From the NCBI RefSeq assembly GCF_000282895.1, contig NZ_ALBQ01000001.1:41959-105958 (forward strand): a stretch of DNA of 64,000 bases, read 5' to 3'. Under the pieces are notes generated by a model, which was given only the letters and a program-made list of their open reading frames with translations, ran no database searches and was not told the origin of the DNA. Both the position numbers and the translations under genes were made by a program. The stretch is from Sphingomonas sp. ATCC 31555. Lineage in GTDB: Bacteria; Pseudomonadota; Alphaproteobacteria; Sphingomonadales; Sphingomonadaceae. Shown in pieces: positions 1-9,303 of this stretch (positions are counted from its first letter, which is position 1; every line of letters begins with the position of its first letter).

Positions 1-1698
1 GCGCCAGTGGATCGCGGTGCCGATCTGCGCCAGCTCGCCGTCCGGCGCGTCCGCCAACGCGGAGCCGCGGCGGCGATATTCCCCCGCGAGCCGCTTCTCG
101 GCGGCGGCGAGCAGCATCCGCTTGTCGCCCGCCCGGGCCTCGGCGGCGACCTTGAAACGGAAGCCTTCCAGCGTGCCGAGCGGATGCTCCTCGACGCTCA
201 CTTCGCCTTCAGGGCCGATCGTCACCGGCAGCGTGGAAGCGTCCGCGCCGATCTGGCGCAGCAGCACCGTGGTGCGCTTGTCCACAAAGCGCTGGGTTAG
301 GCTGGCATGCAGCGCGTCGGACAGCTTCTCCTCGATCGCGCGGGTCCGCTCGGCCCAGTGCGCAGGCTGCTCCAGCCAATCGGCGCGGTGGGCGATATAG
401 GCCCAGCTTCTCGCCGCGGCGATGCGGCCGGCGAGCGTCTCGACATCGCCGCCCATATTATCGAGCCGCTGGATCTCGTCGGCGAACCATTGATGCGGCA
501 GATGCCCGCGCCCTTCGGAAAGGTGCCCGAAGATGCGCCCGACGAAGCGCGCATGGGGATCGACGCCCAGCTTGCGGAAATCCGGCAGGCCGCACGCCGC
601 CCAGAGCCGCGCCACCATGCGCGGGCTGCGCACCCGCGCGCGGACCCAGTCCTCGTCGGCCAGGCGTTTGAGCACCGCCAGGTCGGTAGCCTGGGGGGCA
701 GCGCGCAGCACCTCGGCCTGAGGCCGGGCCTCCAGGCTGGCGACCAGCGCATCGATACTGGAAAAGTCCGGCTCGCCCTGCCGCCAATAGAGATGCTCGA
801 GCTTCGGCACCTGATGGCCCTCGATCGCCAGCACTTCCTCGGGCGTGAAGGCGCTCGGCCCCTCTTCGTGCAGCGCGCCGAAAGTGCCGTCCTTCTGGTG
901 GCGCCCGGCGCGACCGGCGATCTGCGCCATCTCGGCGATGGTCAGCCGCCGCTGGCGCCGCCCGTCGAACTTGTGGAGCGAGGCGAAGGCGACATGGTGG
1001 ACATCCATGTTGAGCCCCATGCCGATCGCATCGGTGGCGACGAGATAATCGACCTCGCCCGCCTGGAACATCGCCACCTGGGCGTTGCGGGTGCGCGGGG
1101 ACAGCGCTCCCATCACCACGGCCGCACCGCCCCGCAGGCGGCGCAGCGCCTCGGCCACGGCATAGACTTCCTCGGCCGAGAAGGCGACGATCGCCGAGCG
1201 GCGCGGCAGGCGGGACAGCTTCTTGGCACCGGCATAGCTGAGCGTGGAGAAGCGCGGCCGGCCGACGATCTCGGCTTCCGGCACCAGCGCCTTCAGCATC
1301 GGCCGCAGACTGTCCGAGCCCAGAATCATGGTCTCCTCGCGGCCCCGCGCGCGCAGCAGCCGATCGGTGAAGACATGGCCGCGCTCCGGATCGGCGCCCA
1401 GCTGCGCTTCGTCGAGCGCAACGAACGCCGTCTCGCGTTCCAGCGGCATGCTCTCCGCCGTACAGCAGAACCAGCGGGCCTTGGGCGGCAGGATCTTCTC
1501 CTCGCCGGTGATCAGCGCGACTTCGGTGGGACCCTTCATCCGCACGACCCGGTCGTAGACCTCGCGCGCTAGCAGCCGCAGCGGGAACCCGATCATGCCG
1601 CTGGCATGGCCGCACATCCGTTCGACCGCGAGGTGGGTCTTGCCGGTATTGGTGGGCCCAAGCACTGCCGTGACGGGCGAACGGGCGAACTGGCTCAT
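1..1698 (-). CDS. Suv3/MgpS-type ATP-dependent helicase, C-terminus cut by window edge
   Basis: The frame stays open from the start codon to the left edge, giving about 566 visible residues; the C-terminus lies outside. Residues 14-21 (GPTNTGKT) form the Walker A motif. DEAQ at about 96-99 is motif II, and a QIAGRAGR stretch is motif VI. This motif set is typical of the mitochondrial Suv3-like RNA helicases found in alphaproteobacteria, which unwind duplex RNA with ATP in the cytoplasm. The ATG at 1698 sits just ahead of the ATP-binding core, as expected. The gene is divergent from the M23 peptidase. The helicase family is clear from the motifs; the cellular role in RNA turnover is inferred from relatives. 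Confidence 0.85.
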   Translation of the reverse strand, partial: MSQFARSPVTAVLGPTNTGKTHLAVERMCGHASGMIGFPLRLLAREVYDRVVRMKGPTEVALITGEEKILPPKARWFCCTAESMPLERETAFVALDEAQLGADPERGHVFTDRLLRARGREETMILGSDSLRPMLKALVPEAEIVGRPRFSTLSYAGAKKLSRLPRRSAIVAFSAEEVYAVAEALRRLRGGAAVVMGALSPRTRNAQVAMFQAGEVDYLVATDAIGMGLNMDVHHVAFASLHKFDGRRQRRLTIAEMAQIAGRAGRHQKDGTFGALHEEGPSAFTPEEVLAIEGHQVPKLEHLYWRQGEPDFSSIDALVASLEARPQAEVLRAAPQATDLAVLKRLADEDWVRARVRSPRMVARLWAACGLPDFRKLGVDPHARFVGRIFGHLSEGRGHLPHQWFADEIQRLDNMGGDVETLAGRIAAARSWAYIAHRADWLEQPAHWAERTRAIEEKLSDALHASLTQRFVDKRTTVLLRQIGADASTLPVTIGPEGEVSVEEHPLGTLEGFRFKVAAEARAGDKRMLLAAAEKRLAGEYRRRGSALADAPDGELAQIGTAIHWR

Positions 1699-1899
1699 GT
1701 TGCCGTCCAAGATCGTCGCGCACGTCGCGTAAGGCAACTCCCCCGCGCCGGCTTTTCCGCGCTCCCGCGCCGGTTTCGGCCGAATCGGCCGTTTCGGCGC
1801 AGCTTCCGCACGGACTGGCGCGAACAACTGCCGAAGCTGGCGAACTTAATTTGACTTTAAGGCCCCAAACCCAGAGTCCTTCGATGGACGCGTCGCTTC

Positions 1900-3414
1900 A
1901 TGCCGCGCGCAATCGGGCATCAAAGGCAGCATCGCTTGTTCTTTCGCGACGATCATGGCTCGGGCCTTGCCGGTGGCGGCGGCGGTCTGGCGCGCGCGAT
2001 CCCTGCCGTGGTGCCTGCGAAGCTGGGCCATCGCCTCGCCGGGCTCGATCTCGTTCCCGATCTTGGCGCCGACATCGGATCGCCCACCTGGTTCCGCGGC
2101 GCCGCGACCTGTGCTGCGCTATGCGCTGCCACCTGGATGCTGGCGCCCAGCGTCGACCAGCCGATCCTGGGCATCGCCCCCGCCCCGCTTTCCGGCAAGG
2201 CCGAACAGGCGCAGCAGGCGCAGGCGATCGCGCCGCTCGCCAGCGGGTCGCGCACCGGCATTCATGCCGCGCCCACGCGCCTTGTCCAACCGCTAGGCGA
2301 CACGCCCGAACGGCCGATCATCGAGCACGAAGCGAAGCTGGGAAGCGGCACGATGCTGCGCAGTGTGCTGCAACGGTCCGGCGTGGGCGAAGCCGATGCC
2401 GGGATTGCCGCGCGCCTGGTCGCCGATGCGATGCCGCTGGGCAGCATCCAGCGCAACACCCTGCTGGAGATGACGCTCGGCCGGCGGCCGGACAAGTCGC
2501 AGCCACGCCCGCTGGAGCGGCTCGCCTTCCGTGCTGCATTCGATCGGCGGATCGAGATCACCCGCACCGGCGCGGCACTCGCCATCAAATCGATTCCGAT
2601 CGCGATCGATAGGACACCGCTGCGTGTCCAGGGGCTGATCGGATCCAGCCTCTATCGCTCCGCCCGCGCCGCCGGTGCCCCCGCGAAGGCGGTTGAGGCG
2701 TTCCTGCGCACCGTTTCCAGCCGGGTCCCCGTGTCGCGACTGGGCGCTTCGTGCAAGTTCGACCTGATCCTGGGTCAGGCGCGCGCCGCAACGGGCGAAG
2801 TGCAATATGGCCAGCTGATGTATGCCGGCGTCACCGGCTGCGCCAACGGCATCAAGCTGGCCCCTTGGGAAAGCGGCGGCAAGACCGAATGGTTCGATGC
2901 CGGTGGCACGGGCGGCAAAACCGGCATGATGACGATGCCGGTCAATGGCCGCTTCTCCTCCGCCTTCGGCATGCGGACGCATCCGATCCTCGGCTTCAAC
3001 CGGATGCACAAGGGGATCGACATCGCCGCGCCTTACGGGTCCCCCGTCTATGCGGCGGTCGATGGCGTGGTGCGTGTGGCTGGCCGCTCCGCCGGCTATG
3101 GCAACCTTGTCCGCATCGATCATGGCAGCGGATTCGGCACAGGCTATGCGCATCTGAGCAAGATCCTGGTCCGTCCGGGACAATCGGTGCGCAAGGGCCA
3201 GCAGATCGCCCGCAGCGGCAATTCGGGCTTGTCGACCGGCCCGCATCTCCATTTCGAAACGACCCGCAACGGCGCCGCCGTTAATCCGCGCGGCGTGTCG
3301 TTCGTCTCGGTACGGCGCCTGACCGGCGGCGCGCTGGGGGCGTTCCAGGCGCGGCTGCGCAGCCTCATGGCGGTGCCGGTGGGGCATGGCGCCCAGCCCG
3401 AGGACGCCGAATAG
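1900..3414 (+). CDS. M23 family (LytM-type) metallo-endopeptidase
   Basis: This 504-residue protein ends in a peptidase M23 domain. The zinc ligands are visible as HKGID (H370, D374) and HLH (H449, H451). It is expected to cut peptide cross-bridges in peptidoglycan, or to act as an activator of cell-wall hydrolases, in the periplasm. A hydrophobic stretch near residues 86-102 (AATCAALCAATW region) is probably a single membrane anchor, followed by a long linker and a middle domain of unknown fold. No good ribosome-binding site precedes the ATG at 1900, so the true start may be a later GTG or ATG. It converges with the HerA-like gene, leaving 21 bases between the stops. Confidence 0.85.
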   Translation: MPRAIGHQRQHRLFFRDDHGSGLAGGGGGLARAIPAVVPAKLGHRLAGLDLVPDLGADIGSPTWFRGAATCAALCAATWMLAPSVDQPILGIAPAPLSGKAEQAQQAQAIAPLASGSRTGIHAAPTRLVQPLGDTPERPIIEHEAKLGSGTMLRSVLQRSGVGEADAGIAARLVADAMPLGSIQRNTLLEMTLGRRPDKSQPRPLERLAFRAAFDRRIEITRTGAALAIKSIPIAIDRTPLRVQGLIGSSLYRSARAAGAPAKAVEAFLRTVSSRVPVSRLGASCKFDLILGQARAATGEVQYGQLMYAGVTGCANGIKLAPWESGGKTEWFDAGGTGGKTGMMTMPVNGRFSSAFGMRTHPILGFNRMHKGIDIAAPYGSPVYAAVDGVVRVAGRSAGYGNLVRIDHGSGFGTGYAHLSKILVRPGQSVRKGQQIARSGNSGLSTGPHLHFETTRNGAAVNPRGVSFVSVRRLTGGALGAFQARLRSLMAVPVGHGAQPEDAE

Positions 3415-3435
3415 CCTTTCCCTAAGGAACGCCGG

Positions 3436-5097
3436 TCAGCGTCCTTGGGCGCGCCAGCGGCGGATCGTGCGCTCCAGCATCGCCTCCTCTCCACCCGCCT
3501 CGCGCCAGAGGGTAGAGAAGTGCGGATCGTCGGAGGCTGGGCGCTTGCTAGGCTCCAGCTCGTCGAACACCAGCCGCACCGGCGTGGCCACGCCTTCGCC
3601 GACCGCGATACATTCGCGGTTCCGCAGCGCCGGCACCGCGTCGAGAAAGCCACGGGTTCCTTCCGGCATGGCGGCGCGTACGAACGCCTGGTCGCGCTCG
3701 TTGTTGAGCCGCATCGTCAGAATCGTGCCGCACTGCGAAAGCACGCCTTCGGCCAAGTCCGAGGGCCGCTGAGTGATCAGACCCAGCGAGACGCCGTACT
3801 TCCGGCCTTCCTTCGCAATGCGACTGAGGATGCGCCCGACGGAGGAGCCCAAGGCGGCGCCTTCGCTGGGCACATAGCGGTGCGCTTCCTCGCACACGAG
3901 CAGCACCGGTCGCCGCGCCTCTCCGCGCGACCAGATCGCGAAATCGAAGACGAGGCGGCTGAGCACGGCGACCACGACAGCGGTGATCTCGCTCGGCACG
4001 CCGGAAACATCGATGATCGAGATCGGCTTGCCGCCGCCCGGCAGACGGAAGATGCGCGCGAGGAAGCCGGCCATCGTATCCGCCACCAACATGCCGGAGA
4101 ACATGAAGGCGTAGCGCGGGTCGCCCTTCACCTCGTCAATCTTGGCGCGCAGGCGAAGATAAGGCGCGGTATCGGTCGCCTTGTCGATGCGGCCCATTTC
4201 CTGCGTAAGCGCGTTGGTCAGGTCCGAGAGCAGATAGGGTACCGGCGCGTCGACCGTGAGCTTGCCGATCTCCTGCCCGAGCCGGTTCCTGGCCCGCGCG
4301 GCGAGCAGGCATTTGGCGAGGATATCGGCATCCACCTGCCGTTCCGGCCCCGCGGCGGTGAGGAACACCTCGCAATGTTCCTCGAAGTTCATCAGCCAAT
4401 AGGGCAGTTGCAGGTTCGACACGTCGAACAACGCGCCCTGTTCGGCGAAGGCGCTGCCATATTCGCCGTGCGGATCGATCATGACGATATGGCCTTGCGG
4501 CGCCAGCGCGCAGATTCGGTGGAGCAGCAGCGCCGCCGCCGTAGACTTGCCGGTGCCGGTGGAGCCGAGCAGGGCGAAATGCCGACCGAGCAGCGCATCC
4601 ACCGCAAGGGCGGCGCGGATGTCCCGGGTCGGGTAGACCGTGCCTACGTCGATATGGACGCTGGACTCCGCCGCATACACGTCGCGCAAATCGGCGGCCG
4701 GCATGGCGAACACCGCCGCACCCGGCAGCGGATAGCGTGTCACGCCCCGATGGAAGCGATGGAGCCTGCCGGTCAGCCGTTCCTCGTCGCCCTCTCCCAG
4801 CAGATCGATCTGCGCGGCGATACGGCCCGCCTCGTCAAGCCGGGCGGTGCGGAGGCTCGCCACTAACCAGCGCGTGCCGACGCGGATCTTCACGGGCGTT
4901 CCCACCTGCCCGGCCTGCGCCAGCAGCGTATCGGCATGGGCCGCGAGCGCGTCGAGCGCGGCCGGATCGAGCAGCACTTCGCTGGACGCGCCGCCGATTT
5001 GCAGCACCGCCCCGATCGGGACAAGCGCAGCCGCAGAAGGCGGAATCGCGTTGGCTGCATCCGGTTCGAACACTAGCCTGCTGGACACGCCTTCCAT
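3436..5097 (-). CDS. HerA-like ATP-binding protein (DUF87 family)
   Basis: This 553-residue protein is a HerA/FtsK-superfamily ATPase. GSTGTGKST at 178-186 is Walker A, and VLLVCEEAH at about 398-406 is Walker B with the catalytic acidic pair. The N-terminal ~150 residues form the small beta-rich domain seen ahead of the motor in HerA proteins. Family members are hexameric DNA translocases, in archaea working with the nuclease NurA; no NurA gene is visible here. The start at 5097 was preferred over an ATG ten codons upstream because GGGGGAAGG lies directly before it. The gene appears to stand alone. What it does in bacteria lacking NurA is not established. Confidence 0.82.
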   Translation of the reverse strand: MEGVSSRLVFEPDAANAIPPSAAALVPIGAVLQIGGASSEVLLDPAALDALAAHADTLLAQAGQVGTPVKIRVGTRWLVASLRTARLDEAGRIAAQIDLLGEGDEERLTGRLHRFHRGVTRYPLPGAAVFAMPAADLRDVYAAESSVHIDVGTVYPTRDIRAALAVDALLGRHFALLGSTGTGKSTAAALLLHRICALAPQGHIVMIDPHGEYGSAFAEQGALFDVSNLQLPYWLMNFEEHCEVFLTAAGPERQVDADILAKCLLAARARNRLGQEIGKLTVDAPVPYLLSDLTNALTQEMGRIDKATDTAPYLRLRAKIDEVKGDPRYAFMFSGMLVADTMAGFLARIFRLPGGGKPISIIDVSGVPSEITAVVVAVLSRLVFDFAIWSRGEARRPVLLVCEEAHRYVPSEGAALGSSVGRILSRIAKEGRKYGVSLGLITQRPSDLAEGVLSQCGTILTMRLNNERDQAFVRAAMPEGTRGFLDAVPALRNRECIAVGEGVATPVRLVFDELEPSKRPASDDPHFSTLWREAGGEEAMLERTIRRWRAQGR

Positions 5098-5163
5098 CGT
5101 CCTTCCCCCAAAAAGGAAACACTGCATGGACCGGCCGAAGTAAAGATTGCGTGTGGCAGGCGC

Positions 5164-5928
5164 TCAGAATCGCCGCCAGAGCGCGCCCGCGCCCCAGCCG
5201 AACAGGAACGATACACCGACGGCGACCAGGCCATAGACAATCGAATGCTGGTCGGCGCTGGTCGCGACGAACCGCTCGAAGCCCGATTTGCGGATCTCGA
5301 TCGGGCGGACCGCCGCGGCGAGCACGCGGCCGTCGCGGATCAGGAAGGTCTCTGCGGTGAAGCGGCCCACCGGCACCCGTGCCGGGATGGTCAGCCGGGC
5401 GCGATACAGGACGCCGTCGGTAATCTCCACGGCGCGCGGTGCTTCGTAGAACAGCCGGCTGCGCTGCTTGAGATCGACGAAGCCGCGATCGAACCGTGCC
5501 TGCACGTCCGGCGAAGCGGCGGAGGCGGGCGACAGCTGCAGGCTTTCCAACCCCAGTTCGTAGATCGCGCGGGTGCGCTCGTCGACCAGCTCGTTGATCG
5601 GACGCGACGAGGCCATGGCGTAGAAGCTGGGTGCCGAGCGATAGCGCATCTGATCGGCGTTCACCCAGATGCCCGCTACCTTGCTCTTTTCGCGGACCAC
5701 CACCGATTCGGTCGGCCCTTTCACCACCACCACCACATCGGCCGGCTTCTGGCCCTGCGCCGTGGCATGGCCGCCGGGATAGAGGATTGCGCCGAACAGC
5801 AGCAGCTCCGCGCCGGTAAAGCTGTACGCGATCTCGATGTCGCGCTGCGAAACGTCCGGCACCAGTTCCGGCTTGGCCTGCCCCATCACCAACGGGGCAA
5901 GCAGCGCCAGAAACCCTGCGCGTCTCAC
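5164..5928 (-). CDS. TIGR02186-family membrane-anchored protein
   Basis: Predicted 254 residues, with a GTG start overlapping the stop of the TauE gene by four bases (GTGA), so the two are translationally coupled. It has an N-terminal hydrophobic leader (RRAGFLALLAPLVMG), a beta-rich extracytoplasmic body and a C-terminal membrane segment (SIVYGLVAVGVSFLFGWG) ending in basic WRRF. This matches the alphaproteobacterial family known as TIGR02186, recalled as usually next to a TauE/SafE permease. A longer reading of the same frame back to 6546 only shadows the permease gene and was not used. The biochemical role is unknown; coupling suggests a periplasmic accessory to the permease. Confidence 0.8.
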   Translation of the reverse strand: MRRAGFLALLAPLVMGQAKPELVPDVSQRDIEIAYSFTGAELLLFGAILYPGGHATAQGQKPADVVVVVKGPTESVVVREKSKVAGIWVNADQMRYRSAPSFYAMASSRPINELVDERTRAIYELGLESLQLSPASAASPDVQARFDRGFVDLKQRSRLFYEAPRAVEITDGVLYRARLTIPARVPVGRFTAETFLIRDGRVLAAAVRPIEIRKSGFERFVATSADQHSIVYGLVAVGVSFLFGWGAGALWRRF

Positions 5929-6839
5929 GCCGCGGTCACCGAATAGATTTCGTCGGGCCGCCAGGCGAGGCCTAGCAGCATCCGCGCTGCCACGCCCAGC
6001 ACGATCACGGCGAGCAACAGCCGCAGATATTCGGGCTTTGCCTTGGCGGCGAAGCGGGCACCGAGCTGCGCGCCGATAACCGATCCCAGCAGCAGCAGGA
6101 TCGCAAGCACGATATCCACCGCCTTGGTGGTAGTGGCATGCACCATCGTTGCGACCGCCGTGGTGAACAGCGTCTGGAACAGCGAGGTGCCGACCACCGT
6201 CTGCGTGCCCATGCCCAGGATGTAGAGCATCGCCGGCACCAGGATGAAGCCGCCGCCCACACCGAGCAACATGGTGAGAATGCCGGTAAAGAAGCCGAGC
6301 AGCAGCGGCGCCAGCGGCGAGATGTAGAGACCGGAGGCGTAGAAGCGCCAGCGGAACGGCAACGCCGCCACCATCGGATGATGCCGCCGCTTGCGTGCCT
6401 TGGCCACGGCCTTGCCCCGCGAGACGCGGATCACGCCGACCGACTCGCGGAACATCAGCCCGCCGATCGATCCGAGCAGCACGACATAGAGCACGCCGAT
6501 CACCACATCGATCTGCCCGCTCGCCTGAAGCACCGTGAACAGCCACGCACCCATGATGCTGCCGAGGATGCCCCCGGCAACCAGCACTGCGCCCATCTGC
6601 AGGTCCACTCCCTTGCGGCGGAGATGGGCGAAGACCCCCGAAACGCTGGCGCCCGTCACCTGGCTGGCGGCAGAGGCGGCGGCGACAGTCGGCGGAATGC
6701 CGTAAAAGATCAGCAGCGGCGTGGTGAGGAAGCCCCCGCCGACCCCGAACATGCCCGACAACAGGCCGACGCCGAGCCCAAGGGCGACGATGAACAGCGC
6801 GTTGACCGACAGGTTGGCGATCGGGAGATAGAGATCCAT
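5925..6839 (-). CDS. TauE/SafE-family sulfite/sulfonate exporter-like permease
   Basis: A 304-residue polytopic inner-membrane protein made of two internal repeats. Each begins with a glycine-rich loop: GMFGVGGGFLTTPLL near residue 30 and LLGVGGGFILVPAML near residue 215. This repeat is the hallmark of the TauE/SafE (PF01925) family, whose characterised members export sulfite or organosulfur anions. About eight hydrophobic segments are visible. It is the first gene of a two-gene operon with the TIGR02186 gene. AGG sits seven bases before the ATG. The family is certain; the substrate is not, since TauE proteins also carry other small anions. Confidence 0.88.
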   Translation of the reverse strand: MDLYLPIANLSVNALFIVALGLGVGLLSGMFGVGGGFLTTPLLIFYGIPPTVAAASAASQVTGASVSGVFAHLRRKGVDLQMGAVLVAGGILGSIMGAWLFTVLQASGQIDVVIGVLYVVLLGSIGGLMFRESVGVIRVSRGKAVAKARKRRHHPMVAALPFRWRFYASGLYISPLAPLLLGFFTGILTMLLGVGGGFILVPAMLYILGMGTQTVVGTSLFQTLFTTAVATMVHATTTKAVDIVLAILLLLGSVIGAQLGARFAAKAKPEYLRLLLAVIVLGVAARMLLGLAWRPDEIYSVTAA

Positions 6840-6910
6840 GCGTGCCTAGCTCTACTCGCTTTGCACATGGCTGCGAAAGGGCGAAGCCACGTCCGTCGGC
6901 GCTTTCGCGA

Positions 6911-7924
6911 TCAGAAATCGCTGCCGATCGACAATGCCAGCCCCGATCCAGGCCGGATGTTACCTGCGATCCGCTGTCGCCAATCGAGCGCGATCCGTGC
7001 CCGACTGCCGCCCAGCGGCACGCTCAGCAGCAACGACGGCCCCACATCGAGGCGCTGCGCATCCCGCTGGGCCGCGCCCCATCCTCCCATGCCGATCGAA
7101 ACTTGCGTGCCCTGCGCGTCCGACAGGCGTCGGGTCAGGCGCGCCGCGCCATCGGCATAGCCGTCCGCCCGCTCGCGGAGCACCGCGCCCGCCTGACCAT
7201 AGGCTTCGACGCGCAATCGCCCGAAGGCGCGATCGATCCCCAGGATCACGCCGACGCCGCTGCCGCCCGGCGCGCCGTCCAGGCCGATGCGTCGTTCGAC
7301 CAGCACGCGCACCGGCGATGCGGTCCGCCATTCCAACCCCAGCGCCGCCTCGATCCCGGATCCCGCAAGCGGCCCTGCCAAGCGCGCGGTCACCGCCAGG
7401 CGCGGCGTGCTGTGGAAGCTTCGCGCAATCCGCAGTCCATATTGGCTCCCGCCGATCTGGCCGCCGCCGGGCGCGGCGCCGATGCCCCTGCCCGGCCGTG
7501 CGACGAGCCATAGGCTCGCCTGCCACAAGTCCCCGATCCCGGCCGGTTCGGACCGGAGGGCAGCGGGTTCCGCTTGCGGCAGGGGATCCACCAGCCGACC
7601 GGCCGCCAACGGTCCCTCCTTCCAGGATATCGGAAGGATTGGAATGGCCTCCGCGAGCGGCGGCGCCTTCATCTCCGCTCGCAGCGATGGGGCTCGCAAA
7701 GCAACGGGTTGCGCTACGCGTCGTACCGGGCCGCGTGGCGCCACGGGCTGCGGCACCGCAGCGGCGACGGGTTCGGCGCGCGGCCGCCGCTGCACCGGCA
7801 CCTGCTCGACCGCAGAGGCGAGGTCCGCAGCTCCCGGCAGCAGCATCGCCACGCGCAGCCCGATCCAGCCGACAAGCACGCCCGCGACGAAGCGCAGCGG
7901 CCGCCCCCTACCCGCGCGATTCAT
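6911..7924 (-). CDS. NfrA C-terminal-like outer-membrane protein
   Basis: Predicted 337 residues, starting at an ATG that overlaps the stop of the glycosyltransferase gene by four bases. It has an N-terminal signal-anchor (RFVAGVLVGWIGLRVAMLL), a proline/arginine-rich linker of about 100 residues and a C-terminal half of alternating polar and apolar strands. It ends in SIGSDF, like an outer-membrane barrel with a terminal phenylalanine. In enterobacteria the partner of NfrB is NfrA, the phage N4 adsorption protein; the C-terminal region here resembles that part of NfrA, but the long TPR body is missing. The assignment rests mainly on context. The likely role is export or anchoring of the glycan made by the neighbouring enzyme. 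Confidence 0.55.
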   Translation of the reverse strand: MNRAGRGRPLRFVAGVLVGWIGLRVAMLLPGAADLASAVEQVPVQRRPRAEPVAAAVPQPVAPRGPVRRVAQPVALRAPSLRAEMKAPPLAEAIPILPISWKEGPLAAGRLVDPLPQAEPAALRSEPAGIGDLWQASLWLVARPGRGIGAAPGGGQIGGSQYGLRIARSFHSTPRLAVTARLAGPLAGSGIEAALGLEWRTASPVRVLVERRIGLDGAPGGSGVGVILGIDRAFGRLRVEAYGQAGAVLRERADGYADGAARLTRRLSDAQGTQVSIGMGGWGAAQRDAQRLDVGPSLLLSVPLGGSRARIALDWRQRIAGNIRPGSGLALSIGSDF

Positions 7925-9303
7925 GCCGCCGTCCGTCGGGACTCCAGCGCGTCTCCGGGGAAATGGTGCGCCGTCTTGTCCCAGCGCAGCGGCCCTCCCC
8001 GCAACAGGCCGATATAGATCCAAAGGGCGCGGCGCGCGGCGAGCAGCGCAATCGCATTGGCGGCCAGCATCCGCGGGATCGACCATGCCGCCTCGCGCCA
8101 GCCATGGCTACATCCCACCAGCAGTACCCGCATCAGCAGCCGCCAGACGAGCAGGCCGGCGTTGAACGTCAGCAATTGCATGGCCCAGCCTTCGAGGCCG
8201 TGCGGCGCGGTACCGGCGACCAGGTGCAGCGCGCCCGAAACGCCCCACAGGATCAATGCGCAATAGGCCAGCGCCAGTACCGGCATCGCCAGCGTCACGC
8301 GTCGATCGCGCATCCGCATCCAGTGGTCGCCCAGATCACGCCATCGCCCCCAGCCGGTGCGGTCCCAACCCGCCAGAGCTATCCCGGCCATCCAGCGCGC
8401 CTTTTGCCGAACCGCGGCCGACAGCGTTGCCGGGAAGAAGGCGCGTACCGCGACGAGCGAGCCGCTCTCCGTATCGAACGCTCGCACGAACGCGCAACGC
8501 GCACCCAGCGCCCGCAGCGTGAGCCCCAGCTCATAGTCTTCGGTGAGGCTGGCGGCATCGAACGGCGCACCGCGCCGGTCGGCGATCCGCTGCAGCAGGT
8601 CGCGCCGGATCGCACAGCCCACTCCGGCCAGCGGCATGCCCGCACCCAAGCGCTGGCGCACCGGCAGCGTCGCGCCATGCGCCTGTGCGAACTCGTCGAG
8701 ATAATGGCCGGAGACCAGCCGCGATCCGGGCGCGACGAGCGGCACCACCGGCAGCTGCACCGCGCCATGCGTCGCGATCCATGCGGCGAACACGCGCAGT
8801 TCGGCCGGATGCACGACATCCTCGGCATCGTGCAGCACGATCGCATCGACCCGTGCGCCCGCCGCCGCCTCGTCGCGCAGCAGGGCGCGCCAAAGCGTGT
8901 TCAGGCAATCGGCCTTGGTGGTGGGGCCGGGATGGGTGCCTATCACCAGGCGCACCCGGACGTCCTCTCCCGCTACACGCGCCACCGCCGCGATGGTGGC
9001 AGCGTCATTAGGATAGGTGCCGACATAGAGGTGATACGCGCTCCCCGGCCAACGGGCGAGCGTCGCGCGCAGCATCGGCTCGATCACCGCCGATTCGTCC
9101 CAGGCGGGCACGAAAATGGCGAACCGCTTCCCCCGTGCCCCCTCCGCGATATCGGCGACAGGCTTGCCACGCCCGCTGAAGAACAAGGTGGTGGTGATAT
9201 AGATTAGGTCGACCAACAGGTCATCGATACCCCCGATCGCCATGAAAACCGCTGCGAATAGCGTCACTTCATGCGCGATTGCATCGACGGCAGCCATCAT
9301 CAT
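7921..9303 (-). CDS. NfrB-like family 2 glycosyltransferase, inner membrane
   Basis: A 460-residue processive-type GT2 enzyme. It has the nucleotide-sugar binding core FVPAWDESAVIEPML, the DxD-equivalent HDAED (158-162), the catalytic TEDYELG (E255, D256) and QKARW at 300-304, a QxxRW-type acceptor motif. Membrane segments lie near the N-terminus and in the last 150 residues. The stretches VGTYPND and HPGPTTKADCLN are recalled as characteristic of NfrB, the enzyme of the N4 glycan receptor pathway in E. coli. That protein carries an extra C-terminal c-di-GMP-binding MshEN domain, absent here. A GGGGGAA sequence precedes the run of three ATG codons at the start. The sugar substrate is unknown. 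Confidence 0.82.
   Translation of the reverse strand: MMMAAVDAIAHEVTLFAAVFMAIGGIDDLLVDLIYITTTLFFSGRGKPVADIAEGARGKRFAIFVPAWDESAVIEPMLRATLARWPGSAYHLYVGTYPNDAATIAAVARVAGEDVRVRLVIGTHPGPTTKADCLNTLWRALLRDEAAAGARVDAIVLHDAEDVVHPAELRVFAAWIATHGAVQLPVVPLVAPGSRLVSGHYLDEFAQAHGATLPVRQRLGAGMPLAGVGCAIRRDLLQRIADRRGAPFDAASLTEDYELGLTLRALGARCAFVRAFDTESGSLVAVRAFFPATLSAAVRQKARWMAGIALAGWDRTGWGRWRDLGDHWMRMRDRRVTLAMPVLALAYCALILWGVSGALHLVAGTAPHGLEGWAMQLLTFNAGLLVWRLLMRVLLVGCSHGWREAAWSIPRMLAANAIALLAARRALWIYIGLLRGGPLRWDKTAHHFPGDALESRRTAA

Noticed and set aside
5929..6546. N-terminal extension of the TIGR02186 gene
   Set aside because: It reads in another frame through the TauE gene; the coupled GTG at 5928 gives the leader expected for the family.
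6934..9207. 757-codon plus-strand frame opposite the glycosyltransferase pair
   Set aside because: It lies antisense to two genes with clear motifs, is full of Arg, Pro and His, and has no family pattern. It is an artefact of high GC.
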